From Rotaria sp. Silwood1 (taxonomy: Eukaryota; Rotifera; Eurotatoria; Philodinida; Philodinidae), in contig CAJNOP010000106.1 of NCBI GenBank assembly GCA_905250075.1, positions 266,628 to 330,627 on the forward strand: a stretch of 64,000 nt of DNA, in the 5' to 3' direction. Below are positions 49,343 through 60,731 of this stretch, piece by piece (positions within the stretch are counted from its first letter, which is position 1; every line of letters begins with the position of its first letter). The translations under genes were made by a program, and so were the position numbers. The notes below the pieces were generated by a model that saw nothing but the letters and a program-made list of their open reading frames with translations, was not told the origin of the DNA and made no database searches.

Positions 49343-50162
49343 ATATCAAGTATGAGCAATCAATTCACTGAAGCAGTGCGAGTAGATAATGGCACGTATA
49401 AACTTCATCAAGAATGCCACAAATAACGTTTACAACTTTCGGTTCCATTCATAGACAATTACAGGGAGTGTTTTCTATTAGAATAAGTCCAATTTAACCA
49501 AGAAAAAATAGTTTGCGCGTACTGGCTACTAAAGCCATATTTTGCAGCGTCATCTATAATGAGACTATTTCATAATACAGATCGATATGGATACAGTGAC
49601 AAATAAATCGATATCAAACTTTTATAAATAAGTTTATTCCATAAAATCTACTTCTGATAATATTGCTTGATAAATAAATAATGCTATTTGAATAATTATG
49701 AATAGATCTAATCTAGAAAAACTCGTCTATTGTCAAACTAAACAAGAGAAGAAAAAAATTAAAATATAGTCTACACACATTCTCTATCAGCTTGAATTTC
49801 TTCTCCAAAAACAAACATTAACTTCAGACGTAGCAATGCAGCTGAATTCTATGTTTCATATTCATCCAACTAAGGCATCAACAATAATTGAATAAAAATA
49901 CAGGTCCCTACAGCAACAGTTTTATTAGTTTCATGTTTATAATATAAGATTGAAAACGCTTCAAGTAAGTCTCTTTCAATTATTATTTTTTCTTCTTCAA
50001 ACAAATACGAAATCATTCTTTGTTTTAATTACTCGTCCGTTCGCACCTATTTCAATGTTGAAAAAGAAACCATAATGTGGTAATAAAAAAAAATCACATC
50101 AGAGACCAAAAAGTAGCGTAGACGATCGAATGCAAATTTTTTGACGCCACACACATGAGAAA
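49343..50162. other. Upstream region of the tyrosine-repeat gene
   Basis: AT-rich. It presumably carries the promoter of the following gene. No defined element was seen. Confidence 0.35.
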
Positions 50163-53100
50163 ATGGATTGGTCTCCGAATTTTACTGCATTGTCCGAGCC
50201 TCTTATTCAATCACAACGACAAAGTCAATCATTATCAGCCGAAAGCAACGTCAACTCTGCCCATGAAGTAGCAATCAAAGATTCCAATCCGATAAGTCAA
50301 GTCCGTGTTACGCAAGTTAGTAAAATTAAAGTTCGACCAAAAAATATTGTAAAACGAAAACAGAACAGAAATAGAGATTATTTGACTGCACACGACCACA
50401 TCACAGTCGATCGTCCCACTACTGATGATATCTCAATTTCTCGAAGCAGCGATTCCATTAAAATAGAAGAAAGAAAACTACAGCAACCAAGGCAGAGTCA
50501 GGCTGATTGTACGCATATTAGTTCAATCGAAAGTCGTAAGAAAACTCATGAGTATTTGACTGTACAAGACCACGTTAATGTTGTTCGTCTTTCAAAGGAT
50601 GATCTTCCGATCATTGCTAGCGAGAACTATAGTCCGAAAGTACAGAAAGAAGCACAACAGTCTATTCAAAATAATATTCGAGTCAATCATGTGAGCCAAA
50701 CTGAACTTCAGCCTTCACTAAACAAGATTGACATACGGAAAAGAAAAAGTGACTATTTGACAGCTCAAGGCCATGTTACTGTGAAGGGTGATGCGAAAAA
50801 TGACCCTTCCATTTCTCCTTTGTTCAAGAGCAACAACAATAGAGAACTACAGCAACTTACTAGAAACCAAGGCAATGTCACTCACATTAGTCCAGATGAA
50901 CTTCAACTTTTCTCTATCGACAACAAAGAGATACAAAAGAAGAATCAAGAGTATTTGACTGCACAGCGCCATGTTAACATAGTTCGCGTTTCGAAGGATG
51001 ATCTTCCACTTTCTCCCGGCAAGACTGATACAGACAAAAGAAATAGTGACTATTTGACAGCCCAAGGCCATGTAATTGTGACTGGTGGTGGAAAACAAGA
51101 CCCTTCCATATCTCCCATGATCGAGAACAACAATAAGAGAGAGAGAAAATCACACCAACTTACTGAAACACAAGTCAATGTCACGCATATTAATCCAAAG
51201 GGACTTGAGTTTTTCTCTATTCACAAAGAAGAGACACGAAAAAAGAATCAAGACTATTTAACGGTACAAGGTCATGTTAATGTTGATCACGCTTCTAAAG
51301 ATGATCTTTTGACGTTAACCACCAATAAATGCAATCCAATCTTACACCAAGAAGGACAGATGCTCACTCAAAACAATATTCAAGTGACTCATGTTAACCA
51401 AACTGAGCTTCAACCTAATTTCTGCGAAAAAAATATATGGAAGGGAAAAAGGGAGTATTTGATAGGTCAAAGCTATGCTCCCGTGAATCTCACTGAAAAT
51501 CAAATCGGTATCACGCATATTAATCCAAGAGGACTTGAATTTTCCTCTACATACAAAGAAGATATACGAAAGAAAAACCAAGAGTATTTAACGGCTCAAG
51601 GTCATGCTATTGTCAATGGTGCTTCAAAGCGCGACCTCTTCACGTGCCAGGCTATTGGCGATCTAGTAGTGAATGGGAAAAGAAAACAACCAGCGAGTGA
51701 TTACATTAATGTGCGTTATACGCGAAAAAATTATGTAAGACCGACTGAACACTCAAAAACGGGTAGCCCACCGCAACTTAATGTAAACACTATTGATATC
51801 CGACTTTCAGCGGTGAGTAATAAAACAAAAGGCATACGATTCTTTTGAATAATTTTTGTTTCAGGACACAGCTTTAATGCAAAACAATAACCGTCAAAAT
51901 AAAATGCTGCGATCTAATATACGTTCTTTGCAAGGGAACACAAATGTCTTAACGAGTCGAGGAACACTAATCGTGTAAGTTGCCAATAAAAATAGCTATG
52001 CGACATGCCTTGATCATTCTTCAGTGAGAGGATCGCCCAACTACTTTAGAATGGGAAGTGAATGCCCAGCTAACTAAATAGACGAGTGATTCAGAAATAT
52101 AAACACAAGAGTATCCATAGGCTAATCTAAGCAGTTAAACTTTCGTCTTATGTAGAGAGCTAACATGGTTGTCACTAAATACAGAAAACTGTAAAATAAA
52201 AGTATTTAGTATAAACGGAACGACTATCTGATTTGGATTAGAGACGGATTTTATCTGCCATGCAATATTCCAAAAACGAAGGGTAAGTTACGATTCCCTT
52301 TCGCAAGTTTACAGTATGCATAATCCGTCATTGCATTAGCAAGTTAAATTATCTTATGAAATTTTTAAGTTCTGTTAACTTATCACATGTGTTAATGAAA
52401 AATTTTAAAGTTCATAATGAATAATATTACTTCTGTTGTGCAACGCAACACAAATATAACGCTTACATATGAGATTGAAAGAAATAGGAAATACCACTGT
52501 TACAAGCAAAACTGTTCATTTTTGTAAAAAACAAAGAGGATATGTCTTCTTGTATGTAAGCAGATGACTGAAGGTCACTTTGCGGGAATGTGACACTAAG
52601 AAAATATTGTATTTCTTTTGTCATGCAGCCGAAATCTTTTCCACAAGCCATTGGGTATTTTTGCTTTGGTAGCAACAACGATTCTCATACTGGGTGGAAT
52701 CACAGCTCTCGTGCTTGGCCTCTTGCTAAGTAGATTTTTTTAGCCAGACTATTTGAAATCACACAAAAGATTTGATTGAAAGCAGGATCAACGGGTGCGC
52801 CAACATCGACGACAACATCAACAACGGCTACTACTGCAACAACTACAACTACGACTAGTGTAACAAGTAAGGAATCAGTAAATCGATTATCAGTTCTATA
52901 AGCGTATGCGATATTGAGTTCGAATTACATAGGGACTGAAATAACCAAACAAACATGGCACAAAGTAGTAGCTTCTGTAGTTATTCAAATCCTAATTCAA
53001 GAATAGTTAGGTGTGATACTCTCAAGATGCTACACATTATTCAATGTTGGCATCATTTTGAAAAGCTTTTTATACAAACCGACACTGATTGGACCGGTAG

Positions 53101-56100
53101 ATTATCCACTACTCTCTTCAAACAGAGTTTTCCCTTTTCTTCTTTCTCTTCCAACCTGACCTGCTGAAAAAGAGTCTGCTTCACAGTGTCATCCCTACTA
53201 AGGATGCAACGGTGACGGTGACCACGGAGTCATCGGTTCACCGGTGCCACCGCTCCACAGATTCATCGTAAGCACCGGTCACAGCGTACTACAATTATAG
53301 CTCATCAGGTCCAACTGATGCCTATCAAGAGTGAAATGGATCATTTCATAATCGAGAAGTGTATATTCAGTCGATATCCATCTAGCTGCTGTGATATACG
53401 ATCGTATTTCACAAATTTCATAAGCCGTTTTCATATAGTGACTACTTCACGAATGCGCTATTGACTATAGGCATATGACAGCCAGTATTAGTATGTTCAT
53501 ATAACTGAAATTTGCCGGCGTAAAGCTAACTGAATATGAAAGATACTTATGCAAATAACTTAGGAATGGGATATAAACAAACATCCTTAAGGCCAATAAT
53601 ATCGGTGAGGACGGCAGAAACCTACGGTGATGGCCGGTTTCTTACATCTTACAGATTCATTGAGGCTCAGGATAACCAGTAATACCCATGTAGTCATCAT
53701 CACCGTAGATTTTCGTGACTCTACCGGTTCTGTAACTGGCTTCGTAGTCACTCATCTGAGATAAAACTTTTTATCTGCCGTCTCGTCATGCACTCAGTTA
53801 TTTGGTTTTGACCATCGCTATGAACCCTAAAACTGCTGGTGAAGAGAACGGCAACCTACGGTGAGAGCCGGTTCATAGAATTTTACGGACTAGTCGAAGC
53901 TCAAAATAACCGGTGATGTCCGTTTAGTAGTCGTATCCGTAGGCTTTCATTTTGTCACCGGCGATGCTGTTAGCCTGATCATTATATTCGTGCCCGAAAG
54001 TGTGTCTCGTATACCACCACACTCTGAAAGCAAGAATACAGTTTCAATCCTCAGGATTAGGTGAATATGGCCGGTTAGAATATCAAGAACTTACAGAGAT
54101 GGCGAAGTTCAGCCATTATTCGGAAGTCTGCATGGTTGCATCAGTCACTGATGCTGTTACACCAGTCATTACCATATATTTTCCATACAATGGGCTATTT
54201 AATTTCAGTCTGAATTTATCAAATAAAAATAATACTTGATTTCAAACTGAAACGTGAGTCTAGGAGTGAGGGGGGGGTGACTGAGGGTGTGGGTGTTGGT
54301 CTGGGACCCACACACACCCACACCCATGGTGCGGGTGTGGGCGCGCGAGTGAGGGTGAGGGTGTGCTTGTGGTTTTGTGTACTATAGGCTTTAGTCCCCT
54401 GCACTGGGGACTAAGCGGGGACTAAGCTTTTTGTGGGGGGGACTAAGGGGGACTTTGCAGGACTAGGGGGGACTAAGGGTTTTTAGTGAGACTACGTAGT
54501 ATCAAGCGAGAAAAGTTTGATTCGGAAGAAATTGGTGTGGTTTTTTTGATTTTAGAATTCAGTTTGAAATAAAAAAGCCCATAGACTCATATTTTCATGG
54601 TTCAGCTGGCCCTTTTATTACCTGAATCAGTGTAATCAGATATGAAGGAAATATTTCATTTATCATAGCGTCGTCTAGTGAAGAATATAGATTCGACTAT
54701 CGCCCTTAAGATTAGGGATGCAACGGTGACGATAACCGCAGGTACGGTTATCTTAGTTAGATCAGTAACCGTAGCTACGGTAATCGTAGTTAAATCGGTT
54801 AACCGTAAGTACGGTAATTGTAGTTGGGCCGATAATCGTAGATACAGTTATCTGATTGGACCGATGGAACGGTGATGGTTAACCGGTGAATGATCTTCAC
54901 CGCTGCATCCATAGTTAAGATCAATACTGTCAATTTAGAGCCACGAAGATCTACGGTGATGACCGGTTTCCACTATTACTCAGATAACGTAAGGCTCAAT
55001 GCACTCATTGATACCAATACGCCGGTCTTCACCGTAGGTTTCTATACCCTTACCGGCTTGGTTCTCCGCCATATCTCGAATTTCCGATGAGCATTTGCAA
55101 AAATCACTTTATTACGACGAGAGATCAATTCTTATCGGAAAATTAAGTGCGCGAGTTTCTAGGGTGTACCACGTATTATAAATACAGGAATAAAACAAAA
55201 ATTCACCGGTGCACCGTCACTGTTGCATTTCTAATCCCTACAACGTTTTTTTAGCGAAGCAGACATCTTATGTTTCTTTTGTTGCCTAACTATGGAGAAA
55301 CGTTTCATTTCGTTAACAAAAAAAAGGAATTTGTGGACGAAAAAGATATTCATACCGACAAGAACCTTCATATCCTTTGAGAGAGAGGCTGTACTAGAGA
55401 TTTATCGACGAACTCACATTCAAAGACCTTTTGTCCTAAGAGTTGTAAAATAATATGAGATATTCATTTTTTAGCAAAACGAATGTCACACTTAGCATAA
55501 GAAACACCATTTTTTTGTTGCCATATTTTCACGGATAGTTACGAGTCAATTTTTTAACTAAAGACTTGAAAGGCGCACTATTTATTCTAAAATCTTCCGA
55601 TGTCATTTGCCATTGCTCACGATCGGTGAGGTATCATAGATTTTTTGAAAATGAAGTCTATCGCTTAAACGGCAGCGTTACTTCTCCAATCGAGAATAGA
55701 AGTCATTTATTGTTTACAAGCTCATATCATCAGTCATTGATTTCAGCTACAACAGCAACTACTACAACTGCTACCACAAGTACATCGGCAACAAGTACAA
55801 GTAAGAAGCTCTTTGCTTAGAAGAGAATGAAAGTGAAGCCAATTTTATAGGTACAACGTCGGCGACAAGTACTACGTCAACAAGTAAGATAAACCCTCGA
55901 TATTCATTTTAAGATTTATTTAAGCTAATCCATAGTTTCTCTAATGTTAATTCCTATGTCAGGATGTCACCTATATCGTATTACCTTTCTCTGTTGTGCA
56001 TTTTGTTCATTATATTTTTGCAAATAACAAAAGCTTCAATTGTTGTATGGACAGTAACATAAAGAGATTCAACAAGAGAAATTTTTGAAGCTTGTTTATC

Positions 56101-58099
56101 ATAAGAACATCACAGAAAATTCACCACAGAAAACCAAACCATTTCAGACGTTTCCCATGTACGGAAGAACGATTTCATAAATCATATAAACTTAGGGTTG
56201 ACAAACAGTTTTGATCATAGTGTTTAAAAATTCATGAAATAGCTTATATAGAAAGCTTTACTGCATGAATAAAAGTAGAATGCCTTGGCCATAATAATAA
56301 TGCCGGGTGTAAGTGTGTGTGCGGGTTTGGATGACTGTGAGAGCAGATAAGACCAACGTTCACACCAGCGAATTATTTTCACACAATTAAACAAAACTTC
56401 GCTTCAAAATCACGAAAATAAGCATCTGATATCGATACAGGAACATAATTCCTAGTTAGAATCAAGTAATAATGAGAAGGAAGAGATATAACCGACCTTC
56501 TTTTGTAGGTACCACTTCGACTACGAGTACCACAGAAACCACTACCACAACATCGACCACAACAACGTCCAGCACTAGTTCTACATCAACCACAACTAGC
56601 AGCTCTACTTCAAGCACCACCAGCAGCTCTACTTCAACCACCACTAGCACCTCTACTTCAACCACCACTAGCAGCTCTACTTCAACCACTACCAGTACCT
56701 CTACTTCAACCACCACCACCAGCACTTCTTCAACCACCACCAGCAGCTCTACATCAACTACTACCAGCAGCACTTCTTCAACCACCACCAGCACCTCTAC
56801 ATCAACTACTACCAGCAGCTCTACTTCAACCACCACCAGCACCTCTACTTCAACCACCACTAGCACCTCTACTTCAACCACCACTAGCAGCTCTACTTCA
56901 ACCACCACTAGCAGCTCTACTTCAACCACTACCAGCAGCTCTACTTCAACCACCAGCACCTCGTCGGAAACAACTACAACGTCATCAACTAGCACTAGTT
57001 CAACAACCAGCACTACATCCGAGACAACGACTACAACATCCACAACAAGCACAACATCGGAGACAACCACAACAACTACTAGTACAACAACCGAGACAAC
57101 AACAACAACATCCACCTCTACTAGTACTTCCAGTTCCAGTACTACATCGGAAACAACTACAACCACATCAACCAGTACCACCTCAACAAGTAGTACAACT
57201 TCAGAAACAACAACAACAACATCCACCTCTACTAGTACTTCCAGTTCCAGTACTACATCGGAAACAAGTACAACTACATCAACCAGTACCAGCTCAACAA
57301 GTAGTACAACTTCAGAAACAACAACAACAACATCCAGTACAACATCAGAGACAACAACAACGACATCATCTAGCACTAGTACATCTACGAGCACAACATC
57401 TGAGACAACAACAACGACATCCAGCAGTACTACTTCAACAAGCACTAGTACTACATCGGTGACAACTACGACATCTTCAACTAGCACTAGTTCAACCACC
57501 AGTACAACATCAGCAACAACAACAACAACATCGACAACAACTACGACAACAACAACTACACAGAGGGGTATGTTAATAGGATTACATTTCGATTCTTGAC
57601 TTTTTAAAATTTCACAGTGATCAATTGCACATCGAGTGGTCGTGGAACTATTTTCAGCGTACCAGGGACGAATCCCAGCTCATGGACTCAGTATAAATAT
57701 AACTTCACAGCAACTACTACATCACCCATGCTTCTTTTTGGGTTTCTAAGTACAAGTAATCGTCAATTTCTTCTAGATACGGTATCCGTGGTTAATGTTA
57801 ATGCATCCAATATCCAGCTGCTCCAAAATGGTGGCTTCGATAACTCTACAAGTACATTAGAAGGCTGGGAACGATTCTGTACGTCTACGTGTAGTGCGCC
57901 TGCAACGGTAATTATTACTGGCAGCACCTGCAATTCGGCAATTGGTAATTGCTTTCAAGATGGTTGCACTGCTATCATCAATTTTCTCGGACAATCGTTT
58001 ACAGCATCAATCGGTAGTATATATACCGTTTCATTCTGGGTGAACCTAAATGGTGGAGGTACTGCATCCTCCACTCAATTTTACTTTGACATCATATGA
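50163..58099 (+). CDS. Large type II membrane protein: tyrosine-repeat cytoplasmic domain, TM, mucin-like stalk, terminal beta-sandwich-like domain
   Basis: Eight exons (50163-51812, 51865-51974, 52629-52729, 52786-52866, 55747-55800, 55851-55883, 56509-57567, 57618-58099) join with GT-AG introns and constant phase to 3570 bp, 1189 aa. Exon 1 has at least eight diverged repeats centred on (D/E)YLT(A/V)Q-x-H-V, alternating with VTH(I/V)(N/S)-x2-E/G-L segments, and ends in SDYINVRYTR. Exon 3 encodes the single TM (GIFALVATTILILGGITALV). Exons 4-7 give about 400 residues that are almost only Ser and Thr, a heavily O-glycosylatable stalk. Exon 8 is a domain with LLFGFLSTSNRQFLLDTVSV and a Cys-rich second half, related to the last exon of the 20-21.5 kb gene. 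With no signal peptide, the N side is probably cytosolic and the stalk outside. The YLT sites preceded by D/E resemble tyrosine-kinase substrates, and YINV fits the pYxN Grb2-type SH2 site; signalling is inferred, not shown. Confidence 0.75.
53194..53990. mobile_element. Non-autonomous element(s) with ATGCAACGGTGACGG end
   Basis: The left end reads CTAAGGATGCAACGGTGACGG, like the end of the neighbouring copy at 54710. Inside are two related palindromic units, about 53620-53735 and 53848-53970, each running from CCTACGGTGA..GCCGGTT to CGTAG(A/G)(T/C)TTTC..ACCGG. The right boundary is not clear. Confidence 0.5.
54260..54372. repeat. TGTGGG-like hairpin tract
   Basis: Alternating G-rich and C-rich arms: GAGGGTGTGGGTGTTGG, then CCCACACACACCCACACCC, then GCGGGTGTGGGCG and GAGGGTGAGGGTGTG. 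The middle can pair with either side. Confidence 0.65.
54393..54484 (+). repeat. G-rich GGGGACTAAG minisatellite with G-quadruplex potential
   Basis: About five degenerate copies of GGGGGACTAAG with G runs of 4-7 (GGGGACTAAGCGGGGACTAA, GTGGGGGGGACTAAGGGGG, AGGGGGGACTAAGGG). A short complementary TAGTCCCC precedes it. The run spacing satisfies the usual four-tract G4 pattern. Confidence 0.7.
54708..55243. mobile_element. MITE-like element with about 25-bp inverted ends
   Basis: The left end GATTAGGGATGCAACGGTGA and right end TCACTGTTGCATTTCTAATC are inverted copies with two mismatches. The interior contains one palindromic unit (about 54950-55070) related to the two in the 53.2-54.0 kb element, and tandem GGTACGGT(A/T)AT(C/T) words near 54745-54825. 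At 536 bp with no ORF it is non-autonomous. Confidence 0.65.
56515..57560 (+). repeat. Coding Ser/Thr minisatellite (mucin-like stalk)
   Basis: Tandem units of AGC(A/T)(G/C)C(T)CTACTTCAACCACCAC type encode runs of Ser and Thr. Toward the 3' end the units change to ACATC(G/A)GA(A/G)ACAAC. It lies in one exon and is likely length-variable between alleles. Confidence 0.85.
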
Positions 58100-58233
58100 A
58101 TACTTCATGAAATAACTTTGCGAGTATCGAACTTAAAAATCAACACAACTATTTTTAAAATACAATTTAAGTCTTGAATAAGCTTTTAGTATAGAGGCAA
58201 TTTCTTCTGAGTTAAAGCAAGAATAATATGCTA

Positions 58234-58361
58234 TTTGAAGTGTGTGTGGGGCGTGGGTGTAGATGCGAATGTTGGATGTAGAATATCAGTGGATGTAGGT
58301 GTGAGTGTGGAGATTTTTTTCAGAAAAACAGTCACACTCATACTCACACTCACACGTGACA
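58234..58361. repeat. TGTGGG-like hairpin tract, left part (split by MULE)
   Basis: A G-rich arm (GTGTGTGGGGCGTGGGTGT and GGATGTAGGTGTGAGTGTGG) is followed by a C-rich arm (GTCACACTCATACTCACACT). The C-rich arm seems to continue after the transposon at 60502-60540, so the transposon appears inserted in it. Confidence 0.6.
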
Positions 58362-60501
58362 CGACATTTCCGCGCCGACGTTACTGCGGACGACACTTTC
58401 GCGCAACGACATGTTCGCGCATGGACATTTCCGCGCATCATACTATTTCACTGATTATTACCTGACGAATTGCTTTCATATATTCAAGTTAATAGATATC
58501 CTTTTCAATGAGTATCAAGTTATTGACCAAATACATACAAAAAAAGAATTACACAAATAACATCGCACAGCAAGTGAATAGAGTTAGAACTTCAAAAATT
58601 AAATACTGATCTCGCTATTTTCAAATAATCTTCGAGTGAAATATCGTGATAATTTTTCACCATATCTTTGATGCGATCATTGATCTTTTCATATTTTTTT
58701 CGTTTAGTTTGTGTAGTTGTACCAACGAGCATTTGAGTTGAAACAACATTTGTATTTTTCTCTTCTCTAATAATATCTTTGAGAAATTCGAAAAAGCTTG
58801 GATGATCATCAACGATATTCTACAAAAAGTTGATCCATAGTTAAGTTTAAAGATATATAATTATATATTCTTACATGAAAAGCGTTGTGCCAGCCTTATA
58901 TTCTGTTATTAGTTCTGGGTAAATCGAGGTTAATTCTTGTAAAACAATTCCACATAGAGATATTAAATCGAGGATGTCTTCTACGATTTCTTGACATTTT
59001 TCTGCCGATATAATTGTCTTCAAAGTATATAATCAGATCTAAAAGTTCAACGTTTCAAATAGTGAAAGTATGCATAAAGATAAAGGTTTTTACCGTCTAA
59101 GATTTCATTAGCAGATTCTTTAATTTTAGTAACTGTTCGAATGACATCTTGTTCAGGAACAAATGCTAATGCTGCTAAATTTTTCATAGTACGACGACTA
59201 ATGTTATTTTCAAGAAATTCTTTTTTCAGATCAAGTTCCTGTAAAAAATGAAGAAAAATCACTACATATAGCAGAAAATAATATTAAACTTACTGAAACA
59301 TTCCTCCAAATATTTTGCTTAAAATGAAAAAAACAACCAAGCATTTGACTTTGAGGATACACAATAGCAAATGCATTTTCTGCTCCTTTTTCGAAATCTA
59401 TTGTTATATAACGTGGTACGCGTTGAACATGCTGTTGTACTACTCGAAATAATGTTTCATATGTTTCTTCTTTTTTATTTGGTAAAAGAGAATATATTAA
59501 CGGTAATGTTTTTCCACGAATTAAGCCATGAATAGAATACATTTGCTCAAATAATTTTGGTGCAACCTATGAGTACAACAACAAATATATTATAAGGTTT
59601 AAATATTATTTCAAATACATACCGCGAAGGTACCATCCCAATGCCATATTTCACATCCATTAAGAAGATCCAGTTGGTCTCGACTTGCAAATATTAATAA
59701 TCGATTTTGATTATCATCGTTATCATATAGTAAAAATTGTTGATTTGAAGTTGTTAATTGAAATTTAAGTGGAATAACAATTTCACTAAACGAAGTAGGT
59801 TCTTTTGGAATATCATTATCCTTTTGGGTACGCTGAACTGAACGTTGTGATGCTAAACATTGTGGAACAACAGCAGCCGCGTCTGAAGATAATTTTAATC
59901 TTGCTTCTTGAATTATTAAACGTGGTGGATCATGAGAATTTTCAGCTTTTTTTTCGGACTTCATAATTATATACAGCTTTTTCAATTTCTTCTGGATTTG
60001 GTGCTTGACATGTATGATTTTTATATGCTTCATAAATATTTCCATCAAATCGAGCACGATCTTTGCACTTGTCTTTGATACACCGCCAAACCGATCTGTC
60101 ACGACGATAACGAAAACGCTCGAAGAGAAGTTGATCTTTATTTTTACTTGAAAGAATGATAGACATAGCTTTGAGTTAAAAATTTATCAAATGATATCGA
60201 GATTTCAATTTCTTCATGTTCTTTTATTTAATCCACGTTATTTTAAGTCTGATTTTAATCATATTTCTTTGTTCTTAATTAATTAATCCTATGATCTGAA
60301 TTAACATTTTATTCTTATCATTAGTCTAATAACAAAAATAGAACAATTATTCACAGCAGATAAAATGAATTAAGTTGAATGAGTGAAAAAAAATTCTTGT
60401 TCTAAGTGTCAATGAAACAATATGATGCGCGGAAATGTCCATGCGCGAACATGTCGTTGCACGAAAGTGTCGTCCGCGGTAACGTCGGCGCGGAAATGTC
60501 G
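58362..60501. mobile_element. MULE DNA transposon with 81-bp terminal inverted repeats
   Basis: The ends 58362-58442 and 60421-60501 are inverted repeats of 81 bp with two mismatches, starting CGACATTTCCGCGCCGACG. The motif GACATTTCCGCGC recurs near the inner edge of each TIR. The 2140-bp element holds one transposase gene on the minus strand. An 8-9 bp target duplication expected for MULEs was not clear. The GC-rich TIRs contrast with the AT-rich surroundings. Confidence 0.9.
58592..60166 (-). pseudogene. FLYWCH zinc finger-MULE transposase, decayed
   Basis: The exon model is 59623-60166, 59294-59566, 59094-59238, 58875-59038 and 58592-58819, with GT-AG introns. The first exon has a FLYWCH-type finger (FRYRRDRSVWRC, KCKDRARFDG, NHTC). 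The catalytic domain shows WHWDGTFAV with the first Asp, YITIDFEKGAENAF with the second Asp, and GCFFHFKQNIWR. The C-terminal exon shows YFEDNYIGR and LPRTNN before GWHNAFH. Two lesions are visible: a one-base shift in an A8 tract at 59947-59954, and a TAA (58896-58898) where a sense codon is expected just before GWHNAF. The gene is therefore probably inactive in this copy, unless one or both are sequence errors. Its TIRs are still nearly identical, so it is not old. Confidence 0.8.
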
Positions 60502-60731
60502 GTCAATCACACTCACACACTTATAGCCACATCCACATCCTCTTTTTATATATGAAGACGTTCCCTGCAGCTGATACCCTATTATTATTTTTCAATCATT
60601 GAGAAAGATACCGTCGCAATGGATAAGAGACAAAATCTGATCGATTAGAATCAGAAACATGAGTCTCATTACAACAATATTGAATTTTAGAGATCGATTT
60701 TTTGATATTGCCTTTGTAACTTTTGTATATG
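60502..60731. other. C-rich telomere-like tract remainder and spacer
   Basis: CACACTCACACAC and CCACATCCACATCC follow the MULE right end to about 60540 and look like the other half of the tract at 58234-58361. The rest has nothing recognised. Confidence 0.5.

Larger units (their letters stand above)
52867..55746 (+). other. 2.9-kb intron filled with ACCGGT-type repeats
   Basis: GTAAGG donor and TTTCAG acceptor. It contains several inverted-repeat units with CGGTGA/TCACCG/ACCGGT words, a telomere-like tract and a G-rich minisatellite, listed separately. Extra stalk exons hidden here cannot be excluded, but none is needed to keep the frame. Confidence 0.6.

Noticed and set aside
53194..55243. 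Additional stalk exons of the receptor
   Set aside because: Ser/Thr-poor frames without paired splice sites. The known exons already keep phase across the intron.
56462..57499. 345-codon minus-strand frame, almost all Val/Leu/Glu/Asp
   Set aside because: It is the antisense of the Ser/Thr minisatellite exon. Its composition is forced by the repeat, and the sense exon has proper splice sites and phase.
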